Below are positions 10,649-21,775 of a stretch of DNA of 64,000 bases, in pieces. The notes under the pieces are model-generated. The model saw only the letters and a list, made by a program, of their open reading frames with translations, made no database searches and had not been told where the DNA came from. This DNA is from Plantago ovata (Eukaryota > Streptophyta > Magnoliopsida > Lamiales > Plantaginaceae): contig CM051456.1 of assembly GCA_028274465.1 (NCBI GenBank), forward strand, positions 45,754,870 to 45,818,869. The letters run 5' to 3'. The translations under genes were made by a program, and so were the position numbers. How positions within the stretch are numbered: the stretch's first letter is position 1; each line of letters begins with the position of its first letter.

Positions 10649-10802
10649 CTCCTCCTCTTGGATAATCCACGACGTTGTTGCAAAACCCCTTGGCTCTAAC
10701 GCACATCCAATGAGGTCACCCTTCTTGACATGGTAGTGATTGTTCCCCCTCCAATTCTTCACAGCAATCATACGGGAATGCTCCTTTCCCTTGGTATGGT
10801 AC

Positions 10803-11344
10803 CTACAAACAGCAGTTAGCACCTCGTATGACACAAAACTGACTCAAGCATATGCTAGTGTAAGAGCGAAACACACAAGTGATAAAATCAACAAACGAGC
10901 TCCCCAAACCGCAATGTCTAGCCTAGCTTCTTCATCATGCAACATACCAATGTAACTACTACATGCAATACATCATATTATGCTCTTACTAGACAACCAA
11001 TACCCTTGATAACAAGGCTCAATTCATACCATTGCAGCGAAAAAATTCTACCATCATAAATCCTCATACTCAACAATTAAGCATTCTAACGTCAAATCCA
11101 CCAACATTACATCAATAAACACAATCATATGCAAGAATTCAAAGATAAAGACATATTGCATAACAAGATATATCATCTAGTAGCAAAATTCTCAAATCAA
11201 CAATCCAAGCAAAATTGAGCATGCAATTGATAGTAAATAACATGTCTAATCACACAAACAACATACCCATGCATCAAATAAGCATAATTGAAGCTCAAAA
11301 TACAAAACCCCCAAATTCGAAAATTAGGGTTCTAAGGATGATAC
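10803..11344 (-). other. Intron-like segment upstream of ORF3 (B)
   Basis: On the minus strand the donor context CTGAG then GTATCATCC is at 11344, and the acceptor TTTGTAG, followed by GTACC, ends at 10803. The interior is AT-rich. E has the same boundaries (48442-48985). This would splice an upstream leader to ORF3. Splicing is inferred from site context and conservation only. Confidence 0.45.
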
Positions 11345-11572
11345 CTCAGATCTGCAAATCTAACGAATTAGGATGAAATCTGTTCGATGGGATGATAGAT
11401 CATGTAATAGGCTTCGATTTAAGCTAAAGAACACTAAATTTGGTCAAAAAATGAAGAAGTTATGAAGATTTGAATGTAAAATCGCATTTTTCGGGTTTTT
11501 GGAAAAGAGGAATGATGAAATATGAAGAAAATGAGGAAAAGGGGAGGAAATCCGCATTTTTGAGCTTCTGGA

Positions 11573-11660
11573 ACCGTGGGGCGGTTCTCCCCCGGCGCGG
11601 GGCGGTTCGCCCCCCACGTGGGGCGGTTCGCCCCGTGCTCCCCGATGCGGGGAGACGGTT
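11573..11660 (-). repeat. Internal GC hairpin array of element B, outside the LTR
   Basis: Three GGGGCGG-type inverted repeats like those in U3 (with CGTGGGGCGG and CGCCCCACG variants), followed by CTCCCCG/CGGGGAG with loop CAT. E has the same array at 49216-49300. It is the LTR promoter-type hairpin motif placed again between protease and the ORF3 leader, possibly marking an internal promoter for ORF3. Confidence 0.5.
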
Positions 11661-11897
11661 CCTGTCGTCAGAAAATGCGGTTTTAATCCCCGAAATTAAT
11701 TTTTTCAAAAAACCACTCGAAAAATCTCACTCAAACATAAGCATATACGACACAGACATGAACGAATTCGCATATGAGAAGCAAATAGTTCAAGGATGAA
11801 TGCATGCAGAAAAGCAGTAAAGAAAGCGATAAAAATTCCGGGTTGCCTCCCGGATAGCGTCATTGTTTAAAGTCTTTGACTCGACTCCTGTCTGCGC

Positions 11898-14050
11898 CTA
11901 TCCCTTCTTTTTGCGGGCACTAGGCTTCCCCTTCATTGATCTCGTCTCCATGCCACGAACCTGTGAATAAGAAAGAATATAGGCTGCAAGACCACTGTAG
12001 TGAGTAGTAATATCAGGCGGATCAGGTGGATCAGATATGGCTTTCAACACGTGTTGCTTGCCATCTACTTCAATAGTGCAAGTTCTTTGGTAGATGTCTA
12101 TCACGGAGCGTAGTTTAGTCAAGAACGTTTGCCCTAAGAGTATGACATCCCCCGTTCCAGGTGCAGACGCCGACATAACTACAAAATTGGTGTATATAGA
12201 TGCTTCACCAATCTTGACCAACACATTTTTCACAACGCCCTCGGGTCTCATAAAGGATCCATCCGCCAGTTCCACAATAGCCCTTTGCTCAGATAGTTTT
12301 CCAAGGTTTCTCTTTTCAAACACATTCAAAGGGATTATGTTTGAGTAGGATCCCGTGTCTAGTGTGGCACGGACATCTTCAAGCTCACCAATCCCTACCT
12401 TAACATCGAAACTTTTAGGGAGTGGTTCGGGATCCTCTTGCCCCTCATCACTTGCGTCAGAACCAAGGTCCTTCTCTTCTTCCTCAGCCTGTAGAAGTTC
12501 TTCCTTCATGCAACACTCGCACTTAACAACCTTCTTGATGGTGATTTCGTCAGGTACATCACCAGCCAATGTAATGGCATTCGACTTCACAGTGTTGCTA
12601 GGCAGTTTGCCTTGTTCCCTACTTGCTCCTCGGTCGATCAACTCTTGCATCTTTTGATGGGCAAGCCTAGTGCTCTCTTCCAACCTATCAAGCCTTGCCC
12701 TAGTCTTCTCAGAATCTTCTTCATAACGTTTGAGAAAACTTTGTGTGTGATCGACCATCTTTTGCAAGTTCTCCATCAGTTGAGCCGACTTCGAATTCGG
12801 TGGCTCTTTCGGAGCGGGGTTTTCGCAGTGGTCATTACCATAGTTTAGCCTACTACGGTCTTGGTTAGGGCCATAAGTTTGGTTAGCCGGTGCATATCCT
12901 TGATTGTTTCGAAATCCTCCTCTCCAAAATCCACCTCGTGGGTTCCTACCGTCTTGTCCGTAGCTAACTTCTTGAGTACCAAACTCCGTAGCAAAGGCTT
13001 CTTCTTCGCCTCCTCGAGCCCATTTGCCATCATCGTATGCCAGCTCCGATCTACACATATGAGCCCCATGCTCATAGTTCTTGCATATTCGGCATACTTC
13101 GTTCGAAACAGTTGTTCCGGTGGCGCTCTTGAGGACTTGCTTCAATTCGTTGGTAAAGCACTCGAATTGATCCCCATTCCCCCTGTACATAGGGGCTTCT
13201 TGAGTCGGTGGAGCTTCAGGTCCACGTCTCCTAACCATTTCTCTTGGTTCCTTGAACTGTGAACCCTTAGCAAGCCTTCCGAAAACTGCTCAGACGGCTT
13301 TTGCGGTTTCCTCCCAAATATTGCCTCGGCATTGGAAATCCACCACTTGTTGGTTCTCGAAGGTTAGTCCATTGTAGAAGTGTTGGACTAGGTCAGAAAG
13401 TTCAAAACCATGGTGAGGGCACTTGTTCGTGAGATCTCGGAACCTCTCAAACGCGGTGTAGATGGTCTCATCATAGTCCTGCTTGAATCCAGTGATTTGC
13501 GCCTTTAGCGCGGTAGTCAAGGTGTGAGGGAAGTATTCACCATGAAAGCTGAAAAAACCTTCTCCCAAGTGTCCAGCGAGCCTGCTGGTAGAGAACTCAA
13601 CCATGACTTGGCTCTGTCGCAAAGTCCCATAGCAAAAACCTTCATCCTGAACTCATCCGTTGTTATTTCAGCTCCGGGTCGTGGGAGTTGGTTGACGAAA
13701 TCATCGATATCGTGCAAGTACCCCATCACATCTTCCCTTGCTAAGCCATAGAACCTTGGAAGTTGTTGGAATGCGTGGTTCTTGATCTTCAGATCTCGGG
13801 TTGCAGACGAAAGAACAATCGCCGGTCCCCTCATATGATCCTTGGTGGGTTGAACCCATGCTTTCAGTGGTCTAGCTTCTGCCATTCCGTCGATTTCCTT
13901 GAAAAGACTGAGTAGAGATTCAGAGAAATCGGTTTCCTCTATTTCCTCTAGTGCGCGCCTTTCAAGTAGTCGCCTTCTTTGGTGGTAGACTCTGTCGATC
14001 TCAGCAATTGAATCAGCAAGCGGTGTTCCTGCAAAAGGTGTATGCGGCAT
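11898..14050 (-). pseudogene. gag-pro: gag-pro of element B, frameshifted
   Basis: Minus-strand frame from ATG 14050 to stop 11898. It carries the same gag domain as A, a zinc knuckle CRICKNYEHGAHMC (Gly to Glu at a usually conserved position) and the protease motif LDTGSYSN. Gag and protease are one continuous frame across the site where A has TGA. Two defects: a small deletion near 13540, in the codons for the KYFPHTL motif, shifts the frame, and a TGG-to-TGA change falls at 13290-13292. The final 446 codons (13238-11898) are open. Non-functional as it stands, but recently so. Confidence 0.88.
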
Positions 14051-14174
14051 ACACTATCTGTAACAGACTAGGAAAGCAGTATCGGAGAGAGATTAAAAAG
14101 GAAAACTAAAACTAGTAGAATTAGGAATCTAAAGCTGTAAATATAAACAAATTAAACAGAAAAAAGGAGTATAG

Positions 14175-14192
14175 TCCCCGGCAACGGCGCCA
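14175..14192 (-). promoter_or_regulatory. Primer-binding site of element B, tRNA-Asp type
   Basis: The + strand reads TCCCCGGCAACGGCGCCA, the tRNA-Asp 3' end itself, so the minus strand is the complement. It is three bases from the 5' LTR, which begins at 14196. Confidence 0.85.
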
Positions 14193-14195
14193 ATT

Positions 14196-15509
14196 TGATG
14201 AACCGGAATTTGTCGGATCCCGATTCAATCAAATAAAATTTGTTATTTAGTCAAAGGCAATCCACAACTACAACGAAAACCATAGTGTAGCAGTAGAATG
14301 ACTCGAGTGTCGTTCTCTCAGGACTATAACTAGCTTTATCAAATCTAATTTAGAATATAAAATCAGCTGACAGATAGCAAAGGGGTTTTTCTAACAGATA
14401 ATGGAGATTGGTGATAGTATGATCCTTCAAAGCATAACGGGTCGATAATCATGCATAAATTCCTCGGTCTTGCATAGAGATCTTTGAATCAATCTAGTGT
14501 CCTGTTGCAATTATTAAGCACTACGAAGATAATGGGTCTGACAAGTCAATCACTATTGTCCTAATGTGTTCCGTAATTATTCAACACTACGAAGATAAAC
14601 TCGCGTACAGGTCGACGAGGGTCCAATTGTGCATAATAATTAATACAACATACGAGAATTTAGGCTGTGCCTGATCAACGAAATAAAGCAATAACACGGA
14701 GTATAATGCGCGATATAGCCATTAGCATGATTATCTTCCCTTCGCTAAGAATTCACATACTACCACCAACGATAAGTTTAGCTACTCATAATAGGCATGC
14801 AATCAACAGAAATAATAGAAGAAAACATATTGAAAGATATATAACATAAGTAGATTAAACCGTAAGATACAATGTTACCGAAGGTTGTCAATCTCCGAAG
14901 AATTGCGATCCTACAAGCTCCAATCCGCTATGAAAAAGTGTCCCCTAAGCTACGGACCCCCAGAACAGGCTCTGGGAAGTCCATACCTAAAACTACAGAG
15001 AGAGGTGAGAAAGTAGGTCTGGAAAAGTATGATTTTCGGAGAAAACTGAGCAACTATATATAGGCTTTGAATTACTGTGGGGCGGTTCTCCCCACACACC
15101 CAGCGGTTCGCCCGGTGTGGGGCGGTTCGCCCCACCTCTGCGGCGGTTCGCCCGGCAGTTTTTTCGCGGAATTCCGCGTTTTCGACGCGGTTTTGGATTT
15201 CTTCCCCTTTTCGGACTCGGTTTCTGACTTCTAGTGGCCTTCTAACCTCCAGATTCGACCCCTAGACTCCAAATCCTATCCGAAAACCTTCAGATACTCC
15301 AAATAGGCTTCTGGAACACCAATTCCTTGTCAACTTCAATATAATTGCCCGGAAATCTTCGAATTTCAACCAAAACCTGTAAAATAAAATCTAAAGGGAA
15401 ACGTGACACTATTCTAATAAAATGCACTAAAATATTGCTAAATTAACATAGAGGATAGCTAAAATAGGTGAAAAAGACTCGAATGAAACTGTAAAATACA
15501 CATTCATCA
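14196..15509 (-). repeat. 5' LTR of element B
   Basis: 1314 bases, same length as 773-2086. U3 hairpin array at 15077-15155, next to TATATATAG at 15055-15063. Followed by GTGAT, the target duplication. Confidence 0.92.
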
Positions 15510-15835
15510 GTGATCTCGTTAGAGGTGCGTACAAGCCATGGGCTTTTGCAACAACGTCGCGGTTTACCCATAAGGAGGAACGAGGACCCACCAGGAGTGA
15601 GCACTCTTATGTCTATTCACGTACCACCGAAGGGATTGAAACCAATATTACGACAGAAGTCTGTCAGAAGGACTGCAAGGTTCGAGTGAATAGGAAGGTA
15701 CCGGGGTGGCCTCACCACAAAGGATTCAGTCTTGAGTCGACCGTGGTGACAAAATTCTGAATCGCTAACTTGATTCCAAACCATAATGACATGGACACCC
15801 AGCCCCTCTTTGGGGTGCCCCTCGACTGCCTCTAA
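15510..15835 (+). pseudogene. ORF3 of element C, downstream part (upstream part about 672-772)
   Basis: Continues the ORF3 frame after the B insertion, with FATTSRF and VTKF in the places of FATTSWI and VARRF of B and E. An internal TGA follows VTKF. The terminal TAA at 15833-15835 is shared with B and E. Conservation between C and the B/E type is lower than in gag, consistent with a divergent subfamily. Unknown function. Confidence 0.5.
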
Positions 15836-16028
15836 AGGGAGCACCATGTAGACATCGGGAGCATCAACCGTAGAGAATGTGATCGACATTGGAAAAAATG
15901 GAAGAAGACCTCTGAGTACCCGAGCAGCTTACTGAAAATTCCCCGGGGTGTAAAACGTTGGAGAGGGAGACTCTAAGAGCACATCTCTTTCCCCTTCAAC
16001 AGTTCACAGACTATTAGAGAGATACCGG

Positions 16029-16232
16029 ATGGAAGATCCCGTAACTGCAGCGGCTAATCTTGAGGATTCTCTTCGACAATGCAACTCTACTAGTGATGAT
16101 GGTGGTGACAGTAGTGACAATGAAGACAATAAGGACATTGAGGATGTCATGAACACTGATGGAGGAGTTGGTCCTATCCGGTCTATTAGTGGAACTACCA
16201 CCACCACCACGAGCTCCGATGATCACCAATAA
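16029..16232 (+). CDS. ORF4 of element C: small acidic protein, unknown function
   Basis: 67 residues from ATG. The N-terminus carries ITAAANLEDS-like sequence (TAAANLEDSLRQCNSTSDD), followed by an Asp/Ser/Asn-rich centre and a Thr/Ser-rich end. The frame and composition recur in E and, broken, in B. It overlaps no better frame. It may be a real small protein, a 3' exon, or simply trinucleotide-rich DNA whose frame is coincidentally kept. I recognise no family. Confidence 0.35.
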   Translation: MEDPVTAAANLEDSLRQCNSTSDDGGDSSDNEDNKDIEDVMNTDGGVGPIRSISGTTTTTTSSDDHQ

Positions 16233-17788
16233 GGGGCCTCGAGCAATCTCAATACCTTACATCTAGCGTACTCAGCCGACCGAGGCCAAACCACGCGGTA
16301 ACATCTACTATCACATCTTATTTCCTCATTTTCTTACTGCTAGGGACTAGCTTTAAATTCATGAGGGGGGATGGGATTCAAGTGAACTAGTGTTGTTAGT
16401 TTGGAGATTGGCATTGATAGGATGAGTACAGTACCTTGCATGATTATCCGTTTGCATTTGCACCTGCACGTTTACAGTTTTCTTAGTATTTAGTTTCATA
16501 CACTACATTCATCCTAGGATAGTCTTGCATGATTTTTGTGGAGTTTACTGCCAAATTTTTTGAACTTTTTTATTGGGTAGATTAACTAATTATGACATTA
16601 ATCATATGCTTCATCTCTATGAATTTGTTTGAGGTTTTTTCTCGCTTGGCTTGTCACATTTATGTATTGCACTTAGTTAAGGTTGGTAGTCTCGATATCA
16701 CTTAGTGGTGTTTTCTCTACTGCGGTTCATGAAGGCCTTTATAATAGGATGATGCATGTTTGGGTCTTATGGTTGTTTTCCCGAGTAATTATGTACCTAA
16801 GAGGCAACAAGTCTTCACCTTGCTTTGAGATTGCTAAATGCCTAGGAAGGAGGTAGTGTGAGATTGTGTGATACTTTGTTTGCAACCAATTCTTTCGAAT
16901 AGGTTTGGGGAGGGGGTTACACTTTCATTAGACTTGTCTTTTTCGATTTTGATTGTGTGATGTGAGTATATTTTTCTTTTTCGTAAATTTTGTACTCCAA
17001 CCTATTCTTTCGAATAGGTTTGGGGAGGTCGTTTGTGTGTCATTTTAATTTCTTTTTCATTGTGCTACTGCTGGCTAAAAAAAATCGAAAAAAAAAGAAA
17101 AAGGAAAATTCCAGAAAAAAGAAAAAAAATTGGAAAAGAAAAAAAAGAAAAGACCCCAAAAAAGCAAGGAAGGGTCAAAAAAAAAAAAAAAGAGCCAAAA
17201 AGCAGTTTAGCAAAGTGTTGTCTCATGTTTCAATTTTTGTAATGTTCGTAATCGTGTTGAAATTTTCTGTCTTTTGCTTGTTTGAGTGTCATCTGTTCTA
17301 GACTACCCTCGTCCAGCCATTCAGGAAGTGGTGAATAGCTTAAGGCTTTGCTTGAGAGATGGGTAGAATTTGGGAGAGTTATCTTTTTTAGGGAACCCTC
17401 CTTCGTTTGATGAGAGCCAGTATTGGTTCGACCTCTTTGAGGGAAAGTCTTAACTTGGTGAACAGCAGTAAGTCCTCAGTTTCATAGGCACGGGACAACC
17501 ATTCGTATTTTAACATGTTTCATTACGTCGTCACTGACTAGGTCCAGGTAGAGAATGTTACGAGAGACTATCTTGTCTTGATATAAATGTGTATGAGTCA
17601 ATCGAGGCATTCTTCAACATATATCCATGTTATGATTTGTATGGTTTGTGCTCATATGTTTTTTGATAGATTCAATAGATTAGTTCATTTCATTTGGCAT
17701 GAGACTCCATTTTTTGTGTTGCATTGTTTTTTGCATTAGAGTCTAGCTTAGTTGCTTGAGGACAAGCAAAGGTTCGGTTTGGGGAGTT
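16233..17788 (+). other. Element C 3' noncoding region and PPT
   Basis: Two hairpins with stems related to AACCTATTC/GAATAGGTT, each followed by GGTTTGGGGAGG (about 16880-16915 and 16997-17030). Then an A/G tract (17075-17210) and the PPT GGTTTGGGGAGTT at 17776-17788, immediately before the LTR. No believable gene. Confidence 0.75.
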
Positions 17789-18227
17789 TGATGAACGTGT
17801 ATTTTACACATTCATTCGAGTCTTTTTTCACCAATTTAGCTATCCTCTATGCTAATTTAGCTATATTTTAGTGCATTTTATTAGAATAATATCACGTTTC
17901 CCTTTAATTTGTATTTTATATGTTTTGGGTGAAAAACGAGATTTTCCGGGCAATTATATTGAAGTGGACGAGGAATTGGTGTTCCGAAGGCATTTTTGGA
18001 GTATCTAGAAGATTCCGGATAGGATTTTAAGTCTAGGGGTCGAGTCTGAAGGCTAAAAGGTCACTAGAACGCAAAAACCGAGTCCGAAAACGAAAAGAAA
18101 TTCAAAAACGCGTAACCTGCCGACTGGAGGTCCCGGGCGATTCGCCCGGGACGTGGGACGGTTCGCCCCACACCAGGCGATTCGCCCGGTGTGTGGGGCG
18201 ACTCGCCGCACACCTGCCGAACCTCTA
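17789..18227 (+). repeat. LTR of element C, first part (split by D)
   Basis: Starts TGATGAACGTG after the PPT. The U3 array at 18132-18217 has four hairpins: CCCGGGCG/CGCCCGGG (loop ATT), GTGGGACG/CGCCCCAC, a third with CGCCCGGT, and GTGTGGGGCG/CGCCGCACAC. D inserted at CTCTA just before TATATATAG, so the TATA box lies in the second part at 28114. Confidence 0.9.
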
Positions 18228-20918
18228 TGTAACATCTCGTATATTTCTATTTAATTTAATTTTATTTTGTTTAATTATTTTAACTAATTAATTACCTGAG
18301 TAATTATTTATTCGGTAATTTAATTATTTTCCTTCTCGCGTTATCAAATTCGATTTAGAAGGCTGAACGATTTAGTGGACTGTTTAATCTTCGTTTCTGG
18401 GCTAAAGAATTAGGTCATCCTTGTAATGCTATTTGAGCCCATTTTTCCTTTTGGCCCAACTCATGTTTAGGCCCATCCGCTAGCCCATCCTATCAAACCC
18501 TAAACCTAATAACCCATCTCATTTCCATTACTCCTCCCTCACTCCTTCCGCATTCACACGGCCACTACTACACTTCCCCATGTCATTTTTCTGCCGCCAC
18601 CAAGACCACCGGAAACCACCACCACCACAGTAGCATCGTCATCATCTCCTCCCATCATCAACGCGCAGTCATCACCATCATCGTTTCGCGCATCATCATC
18701 TTTGGTTTCATCGCAAATCGGACCGCATTTCCCCTACTCCGGTTAGCATTGCTCCACCTGTTCATCGCCGCCGTCAGCCGCGCCGCTCCAGTTCTGATCG
18801 CTCCGTTCCTGTCTCGATTCCGCCGCCGCCGCCGCACCGTTAGACCCATTCAAGCTGTCCTATGCCCCGATTCGTTTCGCGAGCGGTCCCGTTCAAGCTG
18901 CCGTCCGATCCGCCGCCCGTGCTGTCCCGATCGATCGATCCGTTCCGCCGCCGCCGTTCCGATCCGCTGCCCGATTCCGGTCCGTCCCGATTCCGTTCCC
19001 CGCCGGCTGGTTCTGCTCCGGTAAGTGTTGGATCGGTTCTGTTCTTGCTCGTTGGATTCAAATCGTTAATTAAATCTTATTTTAATCCCTTCGTACTGTT
19101 TTGATTCGCAGCTTACTCTCTTTTCTAGTTTGTTCGAAGGTGAGCTGCTCTGCCCTGTTCGTTTTCGTTTACTTTATTTTCTGTTTGGTCGATTTTTCCC
19201 CTACTCGAATTTGACTGGACCGTTTTACCCCTGAACCTGAAACTGGACTCGATTTGGATTAGGATTTGGGAACTGGGTCGATTTGGATTGTTGTTTGGAC
19301 TGAAATTTGAAGTATTTGAATTTGTGGGGGGTTGAACTGTAATTTTGGAAACCTGTGAGGACTGTTTTGGGATGTCTGGAAAGTTGAAGGACCTTTTTGC
19401 AACTATGTTTGACCCTGTTGACTGACTGAACTGGTTTAGGAGAGTTTCGATTTCTGGGAAGTGTTATGCCAATGTTCGGAAAAGTGTGGAGTTGATGTTT
19501 GATTTCTGAGGCTTGAAAGGTTTTTATGCGGTTTTTTTTCTAAAGGGTAAAAAGGTAATTTCATGTCCTCTGGACTAAAATGTTTAAACGAGCTTCTTGT
19601 AAGGACTATTCTGAAGACTGTAGAAACTATAGTACTGTTTTGCAATTTACTGTTGAGGGTATTCTGGTAATTTTGTAATCTGAATTTAAATCGTTTTCTA
19701 AAAGCTAGTAAGTTATTAGTTCTTGTTTTGGTGAATTGAGTAATGAATTACCTTCTAGCTTAGTTGGTTAAGGGTGTGTGATTAACTTAGAGGTCCCGAG
19801 TTTGAGCCCCTCCCACTTCTTTACCGACTTTTTTATTTTCATTCGTTTGGTTTTGGTTCGACTTCTAGTTGGTAACTAGATACTTTCTATTTAGGTTCTC
19901 CGTCGTTCGTTAGCTCTTAAGCTCACTGCTCGTTGAAGACTTTTGCTTTCGAGTTGAGGTGAGTGTTCACCCCAAAACCTATCTATTTGCGAAAAACTAG
20001 AAGCCTATGTGATAATCTGTATTTATTACTATATGTTCTGTTATATCGTATGCTTCCGCGTAAAAGTAACTAGGTCCTAAGTATGGTTATTTACTTATCT
20101 TTGTTTGTTGCTACTCTGTTTTGGATTAACTCTTCTGCAGGAACACTTCTCGATGTTTCGAGATCTGATTATTGTTATCTGTTTGTTCTGTATCTGTATC
20201 TGTTCTGTCTGTTTCTGTGTGACCGGTCGATTAGGTCGTAACTAGGTAGACTTGGGTAGTAGAAGACTATCGGGTTTGCTTGGTTATTGCCTAGTCTAAT
20301 CCCTTTTAGACGCGAGGCAGAAGTCGCTGAGGTCTATTAGGGTCGTAGGTTCTGTTTTCCCAAAGTACACGGGGGTTTCTGTTTCTGTCCGGAGTTGTAT
20401 ACCCTCTGGAGGGACCTATAAGGGCTATTGGGAGTAGGAGCAATAAGGCGGGCTGCACCAACGGACTACGACTTATCTGTTCTGTCTTTCTGTTCTGTTA
20501 TCTGTTCTGTTTGTTATATTATCTGCTGAAAAGGATTTTGATTTCAAAACCTGTTTACTTTCTGTTTGTTAACTTAGAACCTCACTGAGATCCTTTATCT
20601 CACAATCTCTTTGTTTTCAAAATTCCTTCATTCCAGATACTACTGAGGATGCACACGAGTAGGATGCCAGCGACTGAGAGAAGGGTCTGGGTGTCTTTGG
20701 GAATTTATTTCAAAATAAGAAGATGAAACTTTTCACTGTCTTCAATAGTTGTTATTCATTTGATTTCTAAGTTACTATTGGATATTTACTTGATTCTATT
20801 AGCACTGTGCGTGTCAAATATTATTATGGCATTTATTGCCGACCGTTGTTTTAAAATTATTTTGGATTTTCCTTTTTCAAGAAAATTGTTTGTTTTTAAA
20901 AAAACCGGTACCGTTACA
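18228..20918 (+). repeat. LTR1 of element D
   Basis: 2691 bases, TGTAACATC to CCGTTACA. It contains a Pro/Arg-codon-like GC-rich stretch (18590-19020) that I do not call coding, an intron-like segment (GTAAGT at 19020 to TTCGCAG at about 19111) and a tRNA-like stretch at 19756-19811. Confidence 0.93.
19756..19811 (+). repeat. tRNA-like (SINE-head) sequence within D LTR1
   Basis: TAGCTTAGTTGG fits the RNA polymerase III A box, and GAGTTTGAGCCCC at 19798-19810 fits a B box with one change, about 31 bases apart as in tRNAs and SINEs. LTR2 has the better B box (GAGTTCGAGCCC, 26073-26084). It could be a tRNA-derived SINE fragment captured before D amplified. No SINE end or poly-A tail is obvious. 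Confidence 0.5.
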
Positions 20919-20920
20919 GT

Positions 20921-20932
20921 TGGTATCAGAGC
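20921..20932 (+). promoter_or_regulatory. Primer-binding site of element D, initiator tRNA-Met type
   Basis: TGGTATCAGAGC starts two bases after LTR1 ends. It is the standard complement of the plant initiator tRNA-Met 3' end. A second identical PBS follows LTR2 at 27189-27200. Confidence 0.85.
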
Positions 20933-21775
20933 TTGAGTTCAAACTCGAGCTTGCTAGGATAGGGTCTTCTGGCCTTTGGGGTGCGTGTGAGGGTCCAAGT
21001 CGCTGGATTAGATTGAGTAGTCTTTGTTCTGTCTCTTTTAAAGTTTGGTCTTCCACATTAACTCTGAACCGTCATGTTCATCTGTTAACTGTCCTATTGT
21101 TCTGTCTTCCGTCTTCCAAAACTGTCTTGCTGTTCATTTTGTTTAACTTCTACCAAGTTCACAAGCTTCCTATTGCTGCTTTGTTCATTTTCTTTAAGGC
21201 GATAATATTGTTTCTTCTAAACGCATGCGTATTTGTTTAAAAGTATGTTTATTTACTATAATGTCATTAGTTGCATGTTTTAAGGCTTAAGCACTTATTT
21301 ATGCATTTGTTTTACTTATCGAAGTTCTTATATGTTTTTGCTTGGTTCTGTCATACTGTAATCTATTGTTTAACCAAAGTCGACGTAAATCACTGGCAGG
21401 CGGCCGTCTGTTTAAGTGATTCGTGTTAACCGAGGTCAAATGACTGATCACTTTATGAGAGAACGCTTTTATTGCATGCTTAATGTTTACGAATCTTTTC
21501 TACATCATATGAATTTGCTACTTATGCTTTATCATTGCTTCTTCAATTTATGTCTGCCTTGCATGCTAGGTTAGACGCACTGGAGGATTTACTTAGTGAT
21601 TAGTTGCTATCTTCCTTTTGACCCCCTAGTTAGAATTAGACCTTGGTAATCTTGTGTACTTTTACGCGTCTCCTGCTCGTTCATGTTAGATTGACTTAAG
21701 TTAGTGCCTTAGTTCACGTTACGCCACGCTTGAGGACGTTAATGACGTTACTGATCTTAGACTAATTGCAATAGG
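20933..21775 (+). other. Element D leader (noncoding)
   Basis: Pyrimidine-rich sequence between PBS and gag start. A frame covering 20836-21240 crosses the LTR/PBS boundary and is duplicated after LTR2 simply because the DNA is duplicated; I do not regard it as a gene. Confidence 0.6.

Larger units (their letters stand above)
4064..10771 (-). pseudogene. ORF3 of element B, split by insertion of element A
   Basis: Minus-strand frame starting at the ATG at 10771 and running to 10654. It is interrupted by A and resumes at 4323, ending at a TAA at 4064-4066. Motifs shared with C and E include FATTSWI, TWSKDSYAYSC and GFNLEF. The TAA sits at the identical place in all three copies, which supports it as the natural end (about 125 residues). 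The frame is open in B apart from the insertion. It is cysteine-containing and largely hydrophilic, with no signal peptide or membrane segment that I can see. It lies where Athila-type elements carry an env-like frame, but I see no env similarity. Function unknown. Confidence 0.5.
773..15509 (-). mobile_element. Element B: gag-pro LTR retrotransposon, minus strand, inserted in C and interrupted by A
   Basis: Two 1314-base LTRs (773-2086 and 14196-15509) start TGATGAAC on the + strand and end ATTCATCA. The flanks are GTGAT at 768-772 and GTGAT at 15510-15514, an exact 5-bp target duplication. Read on the minus strand the order is 5' LTR, tRNA-Asp type PBS, gag-pro, hairpin, intron-like leader, ORF3, ORF4, long 3' noncoding region, PPT, 3' LTR. 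No RT, RNase H or integrase is present. Removing A (4324-10648) leaves about 8.4 kb, close to element E. Confidence 0.93.

Noticed and set aside
18590-19104. Arg/Pro/Ser-rich frames on both strands in D LTR1 (and 24945-25391 in LTR2)
   Set aside because: Frames are open on several strands because of GC-rich, stop-poor sequence inside an LTR. No domain and no start context; the duplication only reflects LTR duplication.
19756-19811. Functional tRNA gene
   Set aside because: A and B boxes fit, but no acceptor-stem pairing or clear anticodon arm is visible. At best a tRNA-derived fragment.
20836-21240. 134-codon frame across the D LTR end and PBS, repeated at 27104-27496
   Set aside because: Crosses the LTR/PBS junction and has no domain. 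The repeat is due to the tandem structure of D.
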